Assembly: GCF_023369855.1 (NCBI RefSeq)
Contig: NZ_JAMBPP010000018.1
Location: forward strand, 1 to 64,000
Reading direction: 5' to 3'
Length of the DNA stretch: 64,000 nt
Source of the DNA: Actinotalea alkalitolerans
Lineage (GTDB): Bacteria; Actinomycetota; Actinomycetes; Actinomycetales; Cellulomonadaceae
The notes beneath the pieces are model-generated. The model did not search any database and was not told the origin of the DNA. It saw nothing but the letters and a program-made list of their open reading frames with translations. Each line of letters opens with the position of its first letter. Position 1 is the first letter of the stretch. Shown here piece by piece: positions 52,050 to 60,596 of this stretch. The position numbers and the translations under genes are program-made.

Positions 52050-53249
52050 ATGCATTCCAGCCCCCATGAATCGACGCTCATCGTGGCGACGGACGTGCGA
52101 GTGATCGAACGCGAGGAGAGCCGGTTCGTTTCGACTCATCCGACAGTAAGTGTCGACAGCCTTGAGCGATACCTCCTGACCGGGCTGGAGTGCCGCCTTG
52201 TCGCACGCGTCGCCGAGCCGACCAGCGACAGGGCGGTTGGGGATCTGGCGCATCCACGCCTCACGGTCATCCCGTTGTACGGCGACGACAAGAAGCTGAG
52301 CGCCGTACGACGGGTGCTCGCAACTGTGGCGCAGCTCATTCGCGTTCCCATCTCACGCGGTGACATCGTGGTGGTCAGGCTCCCGGAGTTCATTGGCGTC
52401 CTCCTGTGGTTCCGCGCGAAGCTCGCACGGGCGGTGGTCGTCTCGAACGTCGTGGCCGACGTGACGGCTGTCCGCGAGCACTTCGGGCGGGCGGCACCCG
52501 CAGGGACCTGGCTGCTGCGTCGTGCTGTCAGATGGATGGTTGCCCGCTCCTCGGCGACGGCCTACGTCACTCGCCGTACGTTGCAGGCGCTCTACCCCCC
52601 TCGATCGACCGTGCCAAGCATCAGTGCGAGCAACGTGCGACTTGGGCCCGAGTCCTTCACCCACGCGGCCCGCACCTATGACCATGTCGGACCCGACAGC
52701 ACCGTCCGTTTGGTCGCAGTTGGGTCGCAGGAGTCGCTCGCGAAGGGCCACGACTTCTTGATCAGGAGCCTGATGCCACTGAAGGGGACGGGGCTCTCGG
52801 TGACCCTGGATCTGGTGGGAGAGGGCTCGTGCCAAGCTCAGCTGGTGGCGCTCGCTCAGCAGCTCGGCGTCGAGGATCGGGTGAGGTTCCTGGGCTTCGT
52901 ATCTGACCGTACGTCATTGAACGCCACGCTCGACGCGGCGGACTTCTTCGTCATGCCCTCTCGAACGGAGGGCCTACCTCGAGCGATGGTCGAAGCCATG
53001 GCGCGAGGACTGTGCTGTATGGGCTCCGCCGTGGGCGGCATCCCGGAACTGGCTCCGCCCCAAGCTCTGTTCAGGGTCGACGACGTGGAGTCGTTCCGCC
53101 AAGTCCTGATGCGCCTGGTCAGCGACCCGTCGATGGCGGGACGAATCGCTGCGCAGCAGTGGAGGGACGCCCTGGACATCAGCAACTCTGCGAAACCAGA
53201 TCGATTCGCGCAGTTTCTGACCACACTCGGTAGACGCGATGGCGCGTAG
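52050..53249 (+). CDS. glycosyltransferase, family 4 type
   Basis: A 399-residue GT-B glycosyltransferase. The C-terminal domain has LVAVGSQESLAKGHDFLI, VRFLGFVSDRTSL and the GT4 signature FFVMPSRTEGLPRAMVEAMA with its Glu pair. The N-terminal domain is variable and has no membrane helix. Base composition is clearly lower in GC than the flanking kilobases. Its end overlaps the flippase gene by 11 bp. Donor and acceptor sugars are unknown. Confidence 0.8.
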   Translation: MHSSPHESTLIVATDVRVIEREESRFVSTHPTVSVDSLERYLLTGLECRLVARVAEPTSDRAVGDLAHPRLTVIPLYGDDKKLSAVRRVLATVAQLIRVPISRGDIVVVRLPEFIGVLLWFRAKLARAVVVSNVVADVTAVREHFGRAAPAGTWLLRRAVRWMVARSSATAYVTRRTLQALYPPRSTVPSISASNVRLGPESFTHAARTYDHVGPDSTVRLVAVGSQESLAKGHDFLIRSLMPLKGTGLSVTLDLVGEGSCQAQLVALAQQLGVEDRVRFLGFVSDRTSLNATLDAADFFVMPSRTEGLPRAMVEAMARGLCCMGSAVGGIPELAPPQALFRVDDVESFRQVLMRLVSDPSMAGRIAAQQWRDALDISNSAKPDRFAQFLTTLGRRDGA

Positions 53250-54450
53250 TCGTCGGCGCGTGATCCTTGGACTGGTCGACCAAGGTCTCTCGAGCGCCAG
53301 CAACGCCCTGGTTCTCGTTGCCTTCGCACGAAGCAGTGGTGTGGAACAGTTCGGCCGGCTTGCTCTGATCTTCCTGATCCTGACGACGCTCCTAAGCCTC
53401 ACGCGCGGCTTCTTGGGAGTGCACCTCGTGCGTCTTGGTGGCGACCACCGGAGATTGGTGGTGGAAGGGCGCTTTGCCGTCGCGACCGGCATCCTTCTCG
53501 GTTTGACTGTCTCGCTGGTTGCGATCCTTGTGTGCTACGCGATCGGTGCCGCCCCAGCGGTCTGGGTGCTTGCACTTGCACCGCCATTCATCATCTGGCA
53601 AGACGTGCTTCGCTACTACTCAGTCGCGTCTGGGAGGGCGGGTTCGGCAGTCCTGTCCGACGGCCTGTGGTGTGTGGGAAGCGTTGCAGCGGTTGTGCTA
53701 ACCGCTCTCTCCACTCAGGTTTCACCGTTCCACATCAGCCTCCTGTGGGTGTCCTCAGCAGCAGCGGCGCTCCTCGTCCTCGCCACGACCGTGCCGCTGC
53801 CACCACGGTGGCGAGGACTCCGCGAGTGGATGGCCGACGGGCGGGCAGAACGGTCGTCCTTCGGGCTCGAAGGAGTCGTCTCCGCTCTGAACAGTGTGGC
53901 TGTGCTTGCTGTGGTCACGGCCATACTCGGTCTGAGCGCCACCGCGGCGCTCCGTGGCGCGGGGACGATCATCGGGCCCCTGAGCCTCCTGATGTCCGCA
54001 CTGCCACTTGTCGTCATCCCGGAGCTTGCGCGAGGGGGTGCCGCTCACGATGGTCGCGAGGCTTGGAGAAGGCTGCGATGGTGGGGTTTGTCGATCAGTT
54101 TGCTCGCACTCTCCATAGGAGTGATCGCCCTCGTATTGCCTTCCTCCGTGGGGACCGCTCTGCTCGGTGAGACGTGGCCGTACGCGCAGCGAGTGCTGCC
54201 GCTGATGGCGCTGGAGTACGCAGCACTTGCATGGCTCCATGCGGCGGGCGCCGGATTCCGCCTCCTTGGTCAGGGGCGGCGTCTTCTCTCGATCCGGGTG
54301 CTGGCGGCCGTCAGTGCTCTCGGCGCAGCCGGCTTGTTGGCGTTGACCGGCGATGTTGTGTTTGTGGCTGCAGGTCTGGCACTCGTTGCGATGGGAGCCG
54401 CCGTCGTTGCCGTGATCGTACTTCGTGGTGTCGGTCCTGCGACCAATTGA
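53239..54450 (+). CDS. polysaccharide flippase (Wzx-like)
   Basis: A 403-residue membrane protein with about twelve hydrophobic helices (for example ALVLVAFARSSGVEQFGRLA, VLALAPPFIIW, LGAAGLLALTGDVVFVAAGL) in the pattern of Wzx/MATE-like lipid-linked oligosaccharide flippases. The N-terminal GLVDQGLSSASNALVLVAFA stretch is typical. It would move the undecaprenyl-linked repeat unit across the membrane. It shares the reduced GC of its neighbours and converges on the polymerase gene with a 10-bp gap and no clear terminator. Confidence 0.78.
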   Translation: MARSRRRVILGLVDQGLSSASNALVLVAFARSSGVEQFGRLALIFLILTTLLSLTRGFLGVHLVRLGGDHRRLVVEGRFAVATGILLGLTVSLVAILVCYAIGAAPAVWVLALAPPFIIWQDVLRYYSVASGRAGSAVLSDGLWCVGSVAAVVLTALSTQVSPFHISLLWVSSAAAALLVLATTVPLPPRWRGLREWMADGRAERSSFGLEGVVSALNSVAVLAVVTAILGLSATAALRGAGTIIGPLSLLMSALPLVVIPELARGGAAHDGREAWRRLRWWGLSISLLALSIGVIALVLPSSVGTALLGETWPYAQRVLPLMALEYAALAWLHAAGAGFRLLGQGRRLLSIRVLAAVSALGAAGLLALTGDVVFVAAGLALVAMGAAVVAVIVLRGVGPATN

Positions 54451-54460
54451 TGCATGTGCC

Positions 54461-55966
54461 TCAGTGGCCGTGATCACGATCAGGCTGCCGGAGAGACGGT
54501 GCGGAGTTGTGGCTGCGTCGGGCCGGGTCCGTCGACCGTCTCGTCGAGACCGTCCTGGCGTAGGCGAACAGGATCGTCGCCAAGATCGAGGGGATGAGCA
54601 GACTCTTGATGGTGCCGAGGGCGTCGGAGCGAATCGCGACGGGAAGCACGATGACGAACAGTGGGTAGAGAACTGCCCTCGTCCGGACGATGGGCCACCC
54701 TGTCCGAGCATGTGCCCATGCGCCGAACAGGCCGAAGACGAAGCACGCCACGAACAGGCCAATCGCTCCAAAGTTCAGATAGCCCTCAGCCGGGACACTG
54801 AAGGCAAGGCCCTGGTTTGGATTGGTGAATCCGATGAGGTCCCTGAAGGCATATGTCCCGGTATCGTACGGCGGTCCGAAGAGGCGATTAGCGACCGGCG
54901 ACGGAAGCTGCCTCAGGAGGCCTGAGACATAAGTGCTGCCCGAAGCGTGGACAACGGTGGAAGGGACCTCCAGCGCCGTCGCGCCCGTGGTGTAGGTAGC
55001 GACTGACCAGTCTGTAAGGACGGTGCTCAGCGCGGAAGCCGTCGTTGATACCGATCTGGCTGCGTCCCGGTAGGCCAGTACACCCACCGCGAATGCGAGC
55101 ATAGCGCCGAAACCGATCGCGATACGTCTGAGGCGGATCCTCGCTCGTGTTGCCGCATAGAAGACCGCAAGCAGAACCATGAGGGCTGTTCCGCGTTCTC
55201 CGGAGAGGCCCATTAGGGCTACCACACCGAGCGCAACCCCCCAGTCGTAGACGGTCATGAGGCCGGTCGGTCTCTTCGCACGGTGGCTGGAGAGAACGAT
55301 GAGCACTGCGATGGGAGTGAGGATTGCGGTGAGCGATTCTAGTGTCTCAGCCGTGCCGTAGGTTGTCTGGCCGGCGCCGCGCACCAAGAGCGCCCCAGTG
55401 GCTACGTCTCGTGCTGACACGGCCAAGGGAAGAAGCATGAGGATGCGGGCGGCCGTCAGGAGTGTCCGCCTGTCGTGCGGTATAGCTTGTTCGTCGCGGC
55501 GGGGCGTGAACCTCATCCCGAGACCTAACGTCGTGCCGACGACCGCGAGGCTCATGAGCAGAGGCGTCAGGTTGGACATCCTGGCAGCGCCGAATCCGAG
55601 AAACGAGCTGCCGTTCACAAAGATCGCCCAGGCCGGGGTAAGGAATGACATCGCGATATACGCGTTCGGGAAGAGCAAGGGATCGAATGCATCGAGGTAG
55701 CCCTTGTCTGCGCGCGACCTACGCATACCGATGGCTATTCCCACAGCAGATGCTGCCGCGGCGAGGATGAGAGGAACTCGAGGGTCTCCGAAACTCAACG
55801 TGGCCAACGTCGCGAGGAATCCTGTCGCCAGCGCGGCAAATATCGCAAGAAGGTGAGGGATTACGGAATGATGTCGCGCATCACCATGAAGGGGTGTTGT
55901 TGGTGACCGGTATCGTCGCGCCTTGGGTGACCTGAGCGTTACGGCTCGACCGGTGTCAGAGGTCAC
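54461..55966 (-). CDS. polysaccharide polymerase (Wzy/O-antigen ligase-like membrane protein)
   Basis: A roughly 501-residue protein with ten or more hydrophobic helices and a large loop (about 300-400, GSTYVSGLLRQLPSPVANRLFG). Such a layout with NPNQGLAFSVPAEGYLNFG, whose acidic Glu is conserved, fits O-antigen polymerases, which join repeat units outside the membrane. GTG 55966 overlaps the end of the upstream 2-epimerase gene by 11 bp; GTG 55972 is also possible. Base composition is among the lowest in GC in the window. It is the last gene of the leftward operon and faces the flippase tail to tail. Confidence 0.72.
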   Translation of the reverse strand: MTSDTGRAVTLRSPKARRYRSPTTPLHGDARHHSVIPHLLAIFAALATGFLATLATLSFGDPRVPLILAAAASAVGIAIGMRRSRADKGYLDAFDPLLFPNAYIAMSFLTPAWAIFVNGSSFLGFGAARMSNLTPLLMSLAVVGTTLGLGMRFTPRRDEQAIPHDRRTLLTAARILMLLPLAVSARDVATGALLVRGAGQTTYGTAETLESLTAILTPIAVLIVLSSHRAKRPTGLMTVYDWGVALGVVALMGLSGERGTALMVLLAVFYAATRARIRLRRIAIGFGAMLAFAVGVLAYRDAARSVSTTASALSTVLTDWSVATYTTGATALEVPSTVVHASGSTYVSGLLRQLPSPVANRLFGPPYDTGTYAFRDLIGFTNPNQGLAFSVPAEGYLNFGAIGLFVACFVFGLFGAWAHARTGWPIVRTRAVLYPLFVIVLPVAIRSDALGTIKSLLIPSILATILFAYARTVSTRRSTDPARRSHNSAPSLRQPDRDHGH

Positions 55967-57155
55967 GAACACCTGCCCATGCGAAGTGTCGCCTAGCGGT
56001 GGACTGGATGAATGCCGCGACCCGGCTCGAGGTGTCTTCGACGAGGTAGTCAGCCGGAGTCGCGCGCCGTCGTTCGCCCCTGGCCAACCTGGTGCCGCTG
56101 ACCAGGCGCACCGCCGCCACGACATCCCGCGCGTCGAGCCCTGTCATCACGATCCCCCCCGTGTCGAGCGCCTCGGGCCGTTCGATCGAGTCCCGCAAGG
56201 TGACCGCGGGGAAGCCCAGGATCGTCGACTCCTCGGCGATGGTGCCCGAGTCGGACAGCACGCACCGTGCGCCCAGCTGGAGGCGGTTGAAGTCGTGGAA
56301 GCCGAAGGGCTCGTGGAAGACGACTCCCTCGGGCTCGGTCCAACTCGGGAGGGCTTCGAGCCGCTTGCGTGTGCGGGGGTGTGTCGAGACGTAGATCGGG
56401 AGCGCCCACTCGGTGCGCACCGCCGTCAGGCAGTCGAGGAGCATCTGGAGCCGGGCGGGGGAGTCGACGTTCTCCTCGCGGTGGGCGCTGACCAGGAAGT
56501 ACTCGCCCTCGGTGACCCCCAGGCGGGTCAGGACGTCCGAGGCATCGATCTGCTGGCGGTAGTGGTCGAGCACCTCACGCATCGGGGAGCCGGTGTGCAG
56601 GATCCGCCGGGGGTGCAGCCCCTCCGCCAGGAGGTTGCGGCGGGCGTGCTCGGTGTACACGAGGTTGAAGTCAGCCACGTGGTCGACCATCCGGCGGTTG
56701 GTCTCCTCGGGGACCTTCTCGTCGAAGCACCGGTTCCCCGCCTCCATGTGGTAGACGGGGATGCGCATCCGCTTGGCCATCACCGCGGCGATGCAGCTGT
56801 TGGTGTCACCCAGGACGAGCACGGCGTCGGGCCGCTCGGTGAGCAGCACCTCCTCGGTGCGGATGAGCGTCTCGCCCAGCACCCTGCCCAGGGAGGACGT
56901 GTCGACACCGAGGAGGTGGTCGGGGGCGCGGATCCCGAGATCCTGGAAGAACACCTCGTTGAGCGTGAAGTCGTAGTTCTGCCCGGTGTGGACGAGCACG
57001 TGGTCGAACGCCTCGTCGAGTCGTGCGATCACCCGGGACAGGCGGATCAGCTCGGGTCGGGTCCCGACGATCGTCATCACCTTGAGCATCGGACCGGGAC
57101 CAACCTTCGTGTCGTGACGGGCTTCGTCAGGGGTCTTGCCTTCAAAGGTGGTCAC
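55956..57155 (-). CDS. fnlC: UDP-N-acetylglucosamine 2-epimerase family, CapG/FnlC-type
   Basis: A 399-residue UDP-HexNAc 2-epimerase. VMTIVGTRPELIRLSRVIA binds UDP, HTGQNYDFTLNEVFF, HMEAGNRCFDEKVPEETNRR and VSAHREENVD are family landmarks. In the UDP-L-FucNAc pathway this step epimerises UDP-L-PneNAc/TalNAc-type intermediate at C2. GTG 57155 overlaps the stop of the CapF-like gene (GTGA), which supports the start and the pathway; ATG 57089 lies just before the conserved domain. Its high GC differs from the neighbouring polymerase. Confidence 0.87.
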   Translation of the reverse strand: MTTFEGKTPDEARHDTKVGPGPMLKVMTIVGTRPELIRLSRVIARLDEAFDHVLVHTGQNYDFTLNEVFFQDLGIRAPDHLLGVDTSSLGRVLGETLIRTEEVLLTERPDAVLVLGDTNSCIAAVMAKRMRIPVYHMEAGNRCFDEKVPEETNRRMVDHVADFNLVYTEHARRNLLAEGLHPRRILHTGSPMREVLDHYRQQIDASDVLTRLGVTEGEYFLVSAHREENVDSPARLQMLLDCLTAVRTEWALPIYVSTHPRTRKRLEALPSWTEPEGVVFHEPFGFHDFNRLQLGARCVLSDSGTIAEESTILGFPAVTLRDSIERPEALDTGGIVMTGLDARDVVAAVRLVSGTRLARGERRRATPADYLVEDTSSRVAAFIQSTARRHFAWAGVRDL

Positions 57156-58264
57156 GTCCCACCCGGTCCATCGTCGCGGACGACCTTCTCCGGGAACGTG
57201 TCCGGCGCTGCGGGGTCGAAGAGCTCGTGCGTCCAGAAGAGCGTGGTCAGGTCCGAGCCGCCGGTGTTCGTGATGTTGTGAACCCACAACGGTGGCATGT
57301 CCACAGCCACGGGTGCGTCGCCGTTCACGTCGAACGAGACGACGTCGTCGGTGAACAGGCGGCGTAGCGAGATGCGCGCGGTGCCGCCGATCACCACGAA
57401 ACGTTCAACCTTGCGCAGGTGGAAGTGCTCACCTCGGGTGACTCCGGGGCGTGTGGTCGAGGCGAAGGTCTGCCCCTGCCCGCCGTGGGCGCGGACCACC
57501 TCGACGAGGCTGCCCCGCTCGTCGCTGCGCGGGCTCAGCGTGATCGGGTAATGCTCCGGGAATCGCGCTGCGCGCAACGTGTTGAACAGGTCGATGTCCA
57601 GGTCGGTCAGCAGCGGCGGGATGTCACCCGTGGCGTACAGGGCGTTGAAAGTGCGAAGCGTCTCGAAGACGCTGAGCACCGTCGTCGGAGTTCCCGGGGG
57701 GTCGAGGCGGTCCTCGGTGGTCGTCAGGGCCTCGACCAGGGCACGAGCCGCGCCCTGGACGTGCAGCAGGTCGACGGGACGGTCGGCGATCTCCGGGACC
57801 TCTCCGGCGAGGACGGCGTGCACGAAGGTCGCCACGAAGGAGTTGTAGCGCGGGCGTCCGTGCTCGCCGAACAGGTTCGGGAGTCGGACGTCCACGAAGG
57901 CTGAGCCCAGTTGGCCTGCAGCAGCCGACAGGGCGTCCGCGGCGGCACCCTTGCCGACGCCGTAGGATGTCCCGTTGCCCGCCTGGATCGAGTTGGTGTA
58001 CACGATGCGAGGGCTCGAGCCGCTCGCCAGTGCGGCGGCGGCGACGTCCTGGGCGAGGCGAAGGTTACCCTGCTCGACCTCGAGGTCGGTCGCACGGTTG
58101 ACCCCTGCGACGTGGATGATCGCGTCGACGCCACGCATGAGCGTGGTCAGGTCACCCCACGATGCGCGCGTCACCGCCACGACGTCGTGCCCGGTCATCG
58201 CCCGGAGGTGCGCTCGGGTGTGCCAGCCGAGGAACCCGGCGGCACCGGTCAGCAGGACCTTCAT
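57152..58264 (-). CDS. fnlB: CapF/FnlB-type epimerase-reductase with cupin domain
   Basis: A 370-residue bifunctional protein: an N-terminal SDR (about 1-240; VLLTGAAGFLGWHTRAHL, TNSIQAGNGTSYGVGK with YxxxK) and a C-terminal cupin (about 250-365; RGSLVEVVRAHGGQGQTFAS; GEHFHLRKVERFVVIGG). CapF/FnlB acts between CapE/FnlA and CapG/FnlC in making UDP-L-FucNAc: the cupin epimerises C3 and the SDR reduces C4. It overlaps both neighbours by 4 bp. The cupin metal motif HFHLRK has Leu where S. aureus CapF has His. Confidence 0.87.
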   Translation of the reverse strand: MKVLLTGAAGFLGWHTRAHLRAMTGHDVVAVTRASWGDLTTLMRGVDAIIHVAGVNRATDLEVEQGNLRLAQDVAAAALASGSSPRIVYTNSIQAGNGTSYGVGKGAAADALSAAAGQLGSAFVDVRLPNLFGEHGRPRYNSFVATFVHAVLAGEVPEIADRPVDLLHVQGAARALVEALTTTEDRLDPPGTPTTVLSVFETLRTFNALYATGDIPPLLTDLDIDLFNTLRAARFPEHYPITLSPRSDERGSLVEVVRAHGGQGQTFASTTRPGVTRGEHFHLRKVERFVVIGGTARISLRRLFTDDVVSFDVNGDAPVAVDMPPLWVHNITNTGGSDLTTLFWTHELFDPAAPDTFPEKVVRDDGPGGT

Positions 58265-59292
58265 CGGTCGGCTCCTGTCAGCGCCTGGATCTCCGGGAGC
58301 TCCAGGAGCAGGGACTTGGTCTGGTCGACGTCCATGCGCTCGGTGCTCGCCGAGGTGTAGTCCTCGTGCTCGATGACCTCCGGCTCGCCCTCGTCGAAGT
58401 AGAGCTCGTACTGCATCGAACGCGCGTCGAGCGGGACCCGGAAGTACGCGCCACGGTCCTCGGCCTTGACCATCTCCTCGCGGGACAGGAGCGTCTCGTG
58501 CAGCTTCTCCCCGTGCCGCGTACCGATGCGGCGCAGGTCGGGGTCGTCCACGCCGAGAAGCTGGGCGACCGCCGTCGCGAGCACCTCGACGGTGCAGGCA
58601 GGGGCCTTGCGGACGAAGAGGTCCCCGGGCTCGGCGTGGGTGAAGGCGTACTCGACGAGGTCCACCGAGGCCTCGAGGGACATCAGGAAGCGCGTCATCC
58701 GGGGTTCGGTGAGGGTCAGCGGCTCTCCGGCGAGCACCTGCTTGACGAACAGTGGGATGACCGATCCGCGCGAGTACATGACGTTGCCGTAGCGGGTCAC
58801 CGAGACCGTCGTCCCGGAGGTGGGGTGGTTGCGGGCGAAGGCCTGCGCCGTCTTCTCCATCAGCGCCTTGGACATGCCCATCGCGTTGACCGGGTAGACG
58901 GCCTTGTCGGTGCTCAGGAAGACCACCGACCGGACGCCGGCGGACGAGGCGGCGTCGATCACGTTCTGACTACCCACGACGTTCGTCTTGACCGCCTGGT
59001 CGGGGAAGAACTCGCACGACGGGACCTGCTTCAGGGCTGCGGCGTGGAACACGAAGTCGGTGCCGACCACGGCGTTCGCCACGCTCGAGGGGTCGCGGAC
59101 GTCCCCCAGGAAGAACTTGAGACGCGAGTCCGAGAAGCGGTTGCGCATGTCGTCCTGCTTCGCCTCGTCGCGCGAGAGTACGTGGACGGCGTGGACGCCT
59201 CGCCTCAGCAGGTGACCCACCATCGTGGAGCCGAACGATCCGGTGCCTCCGGTGATCATCACGGTGGCGCCGAGCATCGGGTCGGATGTCAT
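58261..59292 (-). CDS. fnlA: UDP-GlcNAc 4,6-dehydratase/5-epimerase, CapE/FnlA-type
   Basis: A 343-residue short-form polysaccharide-biosynthesis SDR. VMITGGTGSFGSTMVGHLL binds NADP, AALKQVPSCEFFP and AMGMSKALMEK are signatures; the active site has Met in place of the SDR Tyr (MGMSK), as is normal for CapE. It starts the conversion of UDP-GlcNAc to UDP-L-FucNAc. ATG 59292 has AAGGAG nine bases upstream; an in-frame ATG at 59343 overlaps the upstream gene's stop by 4 bp but adds 17 polar residues not found in the family. Confidence 0.9.
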   Translation of the reverse strand: MTSDPMLGATVMITGGTGSFGSTMVGHLLRRGVHAVHVLSRDEAKQDDMRNRFSDSRLKFFLGDVRDPSSVANAVVGTDFVFHAAALKQVPSCEFFPDQAVKTNVVGSQNVIDAASSAGVRSVVFLSTDKAVYPVNAMGMSKALMEKTAQAFARNHPTSGTTVSVTRYGNVMYSRGSVIPLFVKQVLAGEPLTLTEPRMTRFLMSLEASVDLVEYAFTHAEPGDLFVRKAPACTVEVLATAVAQLLGVDDPDLRRIGTRHGEKLHETLLSREEMVKAEDRGAYFRVPLDARSMQYELYFDEGEPEVIEHEDYTSASTERMDVDQTKSLLLELPEIQALTGADR

Positions 59293-59339
59293 GGAATGGA
59301 TCTCCTTGTGCAGCGGTGGAGAAGGTCGGTCGGCCGACG

Positions 59340-60596
59340 TCATCGGGCCACCGCCTCCAGCGACTCGACGATACGGGCTGCGGTGACCTGGGCGGTGAGG
59401 TGCTGCTCGTAGTACCTGCGCCCTCGCCGAGCCATGGCCCGACGGCCGGCGGGGCCGACGTCGTGCATGGCGAGCACCGCGGACGCCAGCGCGGACGCGT
59501 CACCTGCGGCGGCGGTGACGGCCGCCCCGGACTCGCGCAGGAGCCGGGCTCCGTCACCGTCGAGGTGGCCGATCACGGGCACCTCGGAGGCGAGCAGCGA
59601 AGCGATCTTGCTCGGGGTCGTGAGCCGCAGGAACGGTGAGGCAGCGAGCGAGACCAGCTGGGCGTCGGCGGAGGCCATGAGCGCGGGCACCGACTCCTTG
59701 GGGACGCGGCCGTGGAACGTGACCGAGGACAGCCCTCGCCGCCGCGCGTCGGTCTCGAGGCGGTCGCGGGCGATACCGTCCCCGACGACCGCGAAGCGGA
59801 GGTGATCGTGGCCGGCGAGGATCTCGGCTGCGTCGAGCAGCGTCTCCAGGCTCTGTACGTCGCCGATCGCACCGACGTACATCACGGTGAAGGGCCGGTC
59901 GGGGGCGACGTCGACACCGGCACCGTCATCCTGCCCATCACCACCCACACGGTTCGTCGGACGGAAGAGCGACTCGTCGGTCGGGTTGGGGACGTAGATG
60001 ATCTTCGCGGGGTCCGCCGAGGGGTGCCTCTCGAGGATGAGGTCCCGCACACCCGGGGAGATCACCCCGATGACGGCCGCCCGTCGCTCGGTCAGCCGGA
60101 CGATCCCGTCGATCACCCGTGCCGCGACCCGCCCTGCTGCGCCGCCCGGGAACATGCCGCTCTCGAGGAGGGAGTCCGGCCACACGTCCTGGACGTGCAG
60201 GAAGTAGGGAACTCTCCCGTAGCGGGAGTGCAGCAGCAGTGGCAGGCTCACCGACACCGGGGAGTTGTAGACCCACAGCGCATCGGCGCCGCGCAGCGCC
60301 CCGGACGTCGAGGCCGACAGAGCGAAGCTGGCGTAATTCATCGACCTGCCGAGGGCCGACCCGTCATGGCTGGGATGGAGCGGCACCCGTGTCACCGAGA
60401 TGCGCGGGGCCGGCCGCGAGACCTCCCGCCACCGCTGGGTGTACCCGGGGTAGACCGTGCCCAGCGGGTAGTTGGGGTACCCGGTGAGGACGCTCACGGT
60501 GTGGCCGGTCCGGGCGAGCTCACGCGCCAGGACCCCGGGGATCGCTGCCGGACCCGGTTCGGGGTCGAACCACTGGGAGAGCATCCCGATCCTCAT
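59340..60596 (-). CDS. glycosyltransferase, WbuB/FucNAc transferase-like
   Basis: A 418-residue GT4 glycosyltransferase. MRIGMLSQWFDPEPGPAAIP is the typical opening of the WbuB group, HVQDVWPDSLLESGM the middle signature, VMYVGAIGDVQSLETLLDAA and SLAASPFLRLTTPSKIASLL the donor domain. In enterobacterial clusters wbuB sits beside fnlABC and is assigned L-FucNAc transfer; the same order here argues for that role. ATG 60596 overlaps the stop of the fusion gene (60593-60596). Confidence 0.84.
   Translation of the reverse strand: MRIGMLSQWFDPEPGPAAIPGVLARELARTGHTVSVLTGYPNYPLGTVYPGYTQRWREVSRPAPRISVTRVPLHPSHDGSALGRSMNYASFALSASTSGALRGADALWVYNSPVSVSLPLLLHSRYGRVPYFLHVQDVWPDSLLESGMFPGGAAGRVAARVIDGIVRLTERRAAVIGVISPGVRDLILERHPSADPAKIIYVPNPTDESLFRPTNRVGGDGQDDGAGVDVAPDRPFTVMYVGAIGDVQSLETLLDAAEILAGHDHLRFAVVGDGIARDRLETDARRRGLSSVTFHGRVPKESVPALMASADAQLVSLAASPFLRLTTPSKIASLLASEVPVIGHLDGDGARLLRESGAAVTAAAGDASALASAVLAMHDVGPAGRRAMARRGRRYYEQHLTAQVTAARIVESLEAVAR

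Noticed and set aside
55398-55700. 100-codon plus-strand frame opposite the polymerase
   Set aside because: No ribosome-binding site or recognisable feature; it is antisense to hydrophobic segments of the polymerase.
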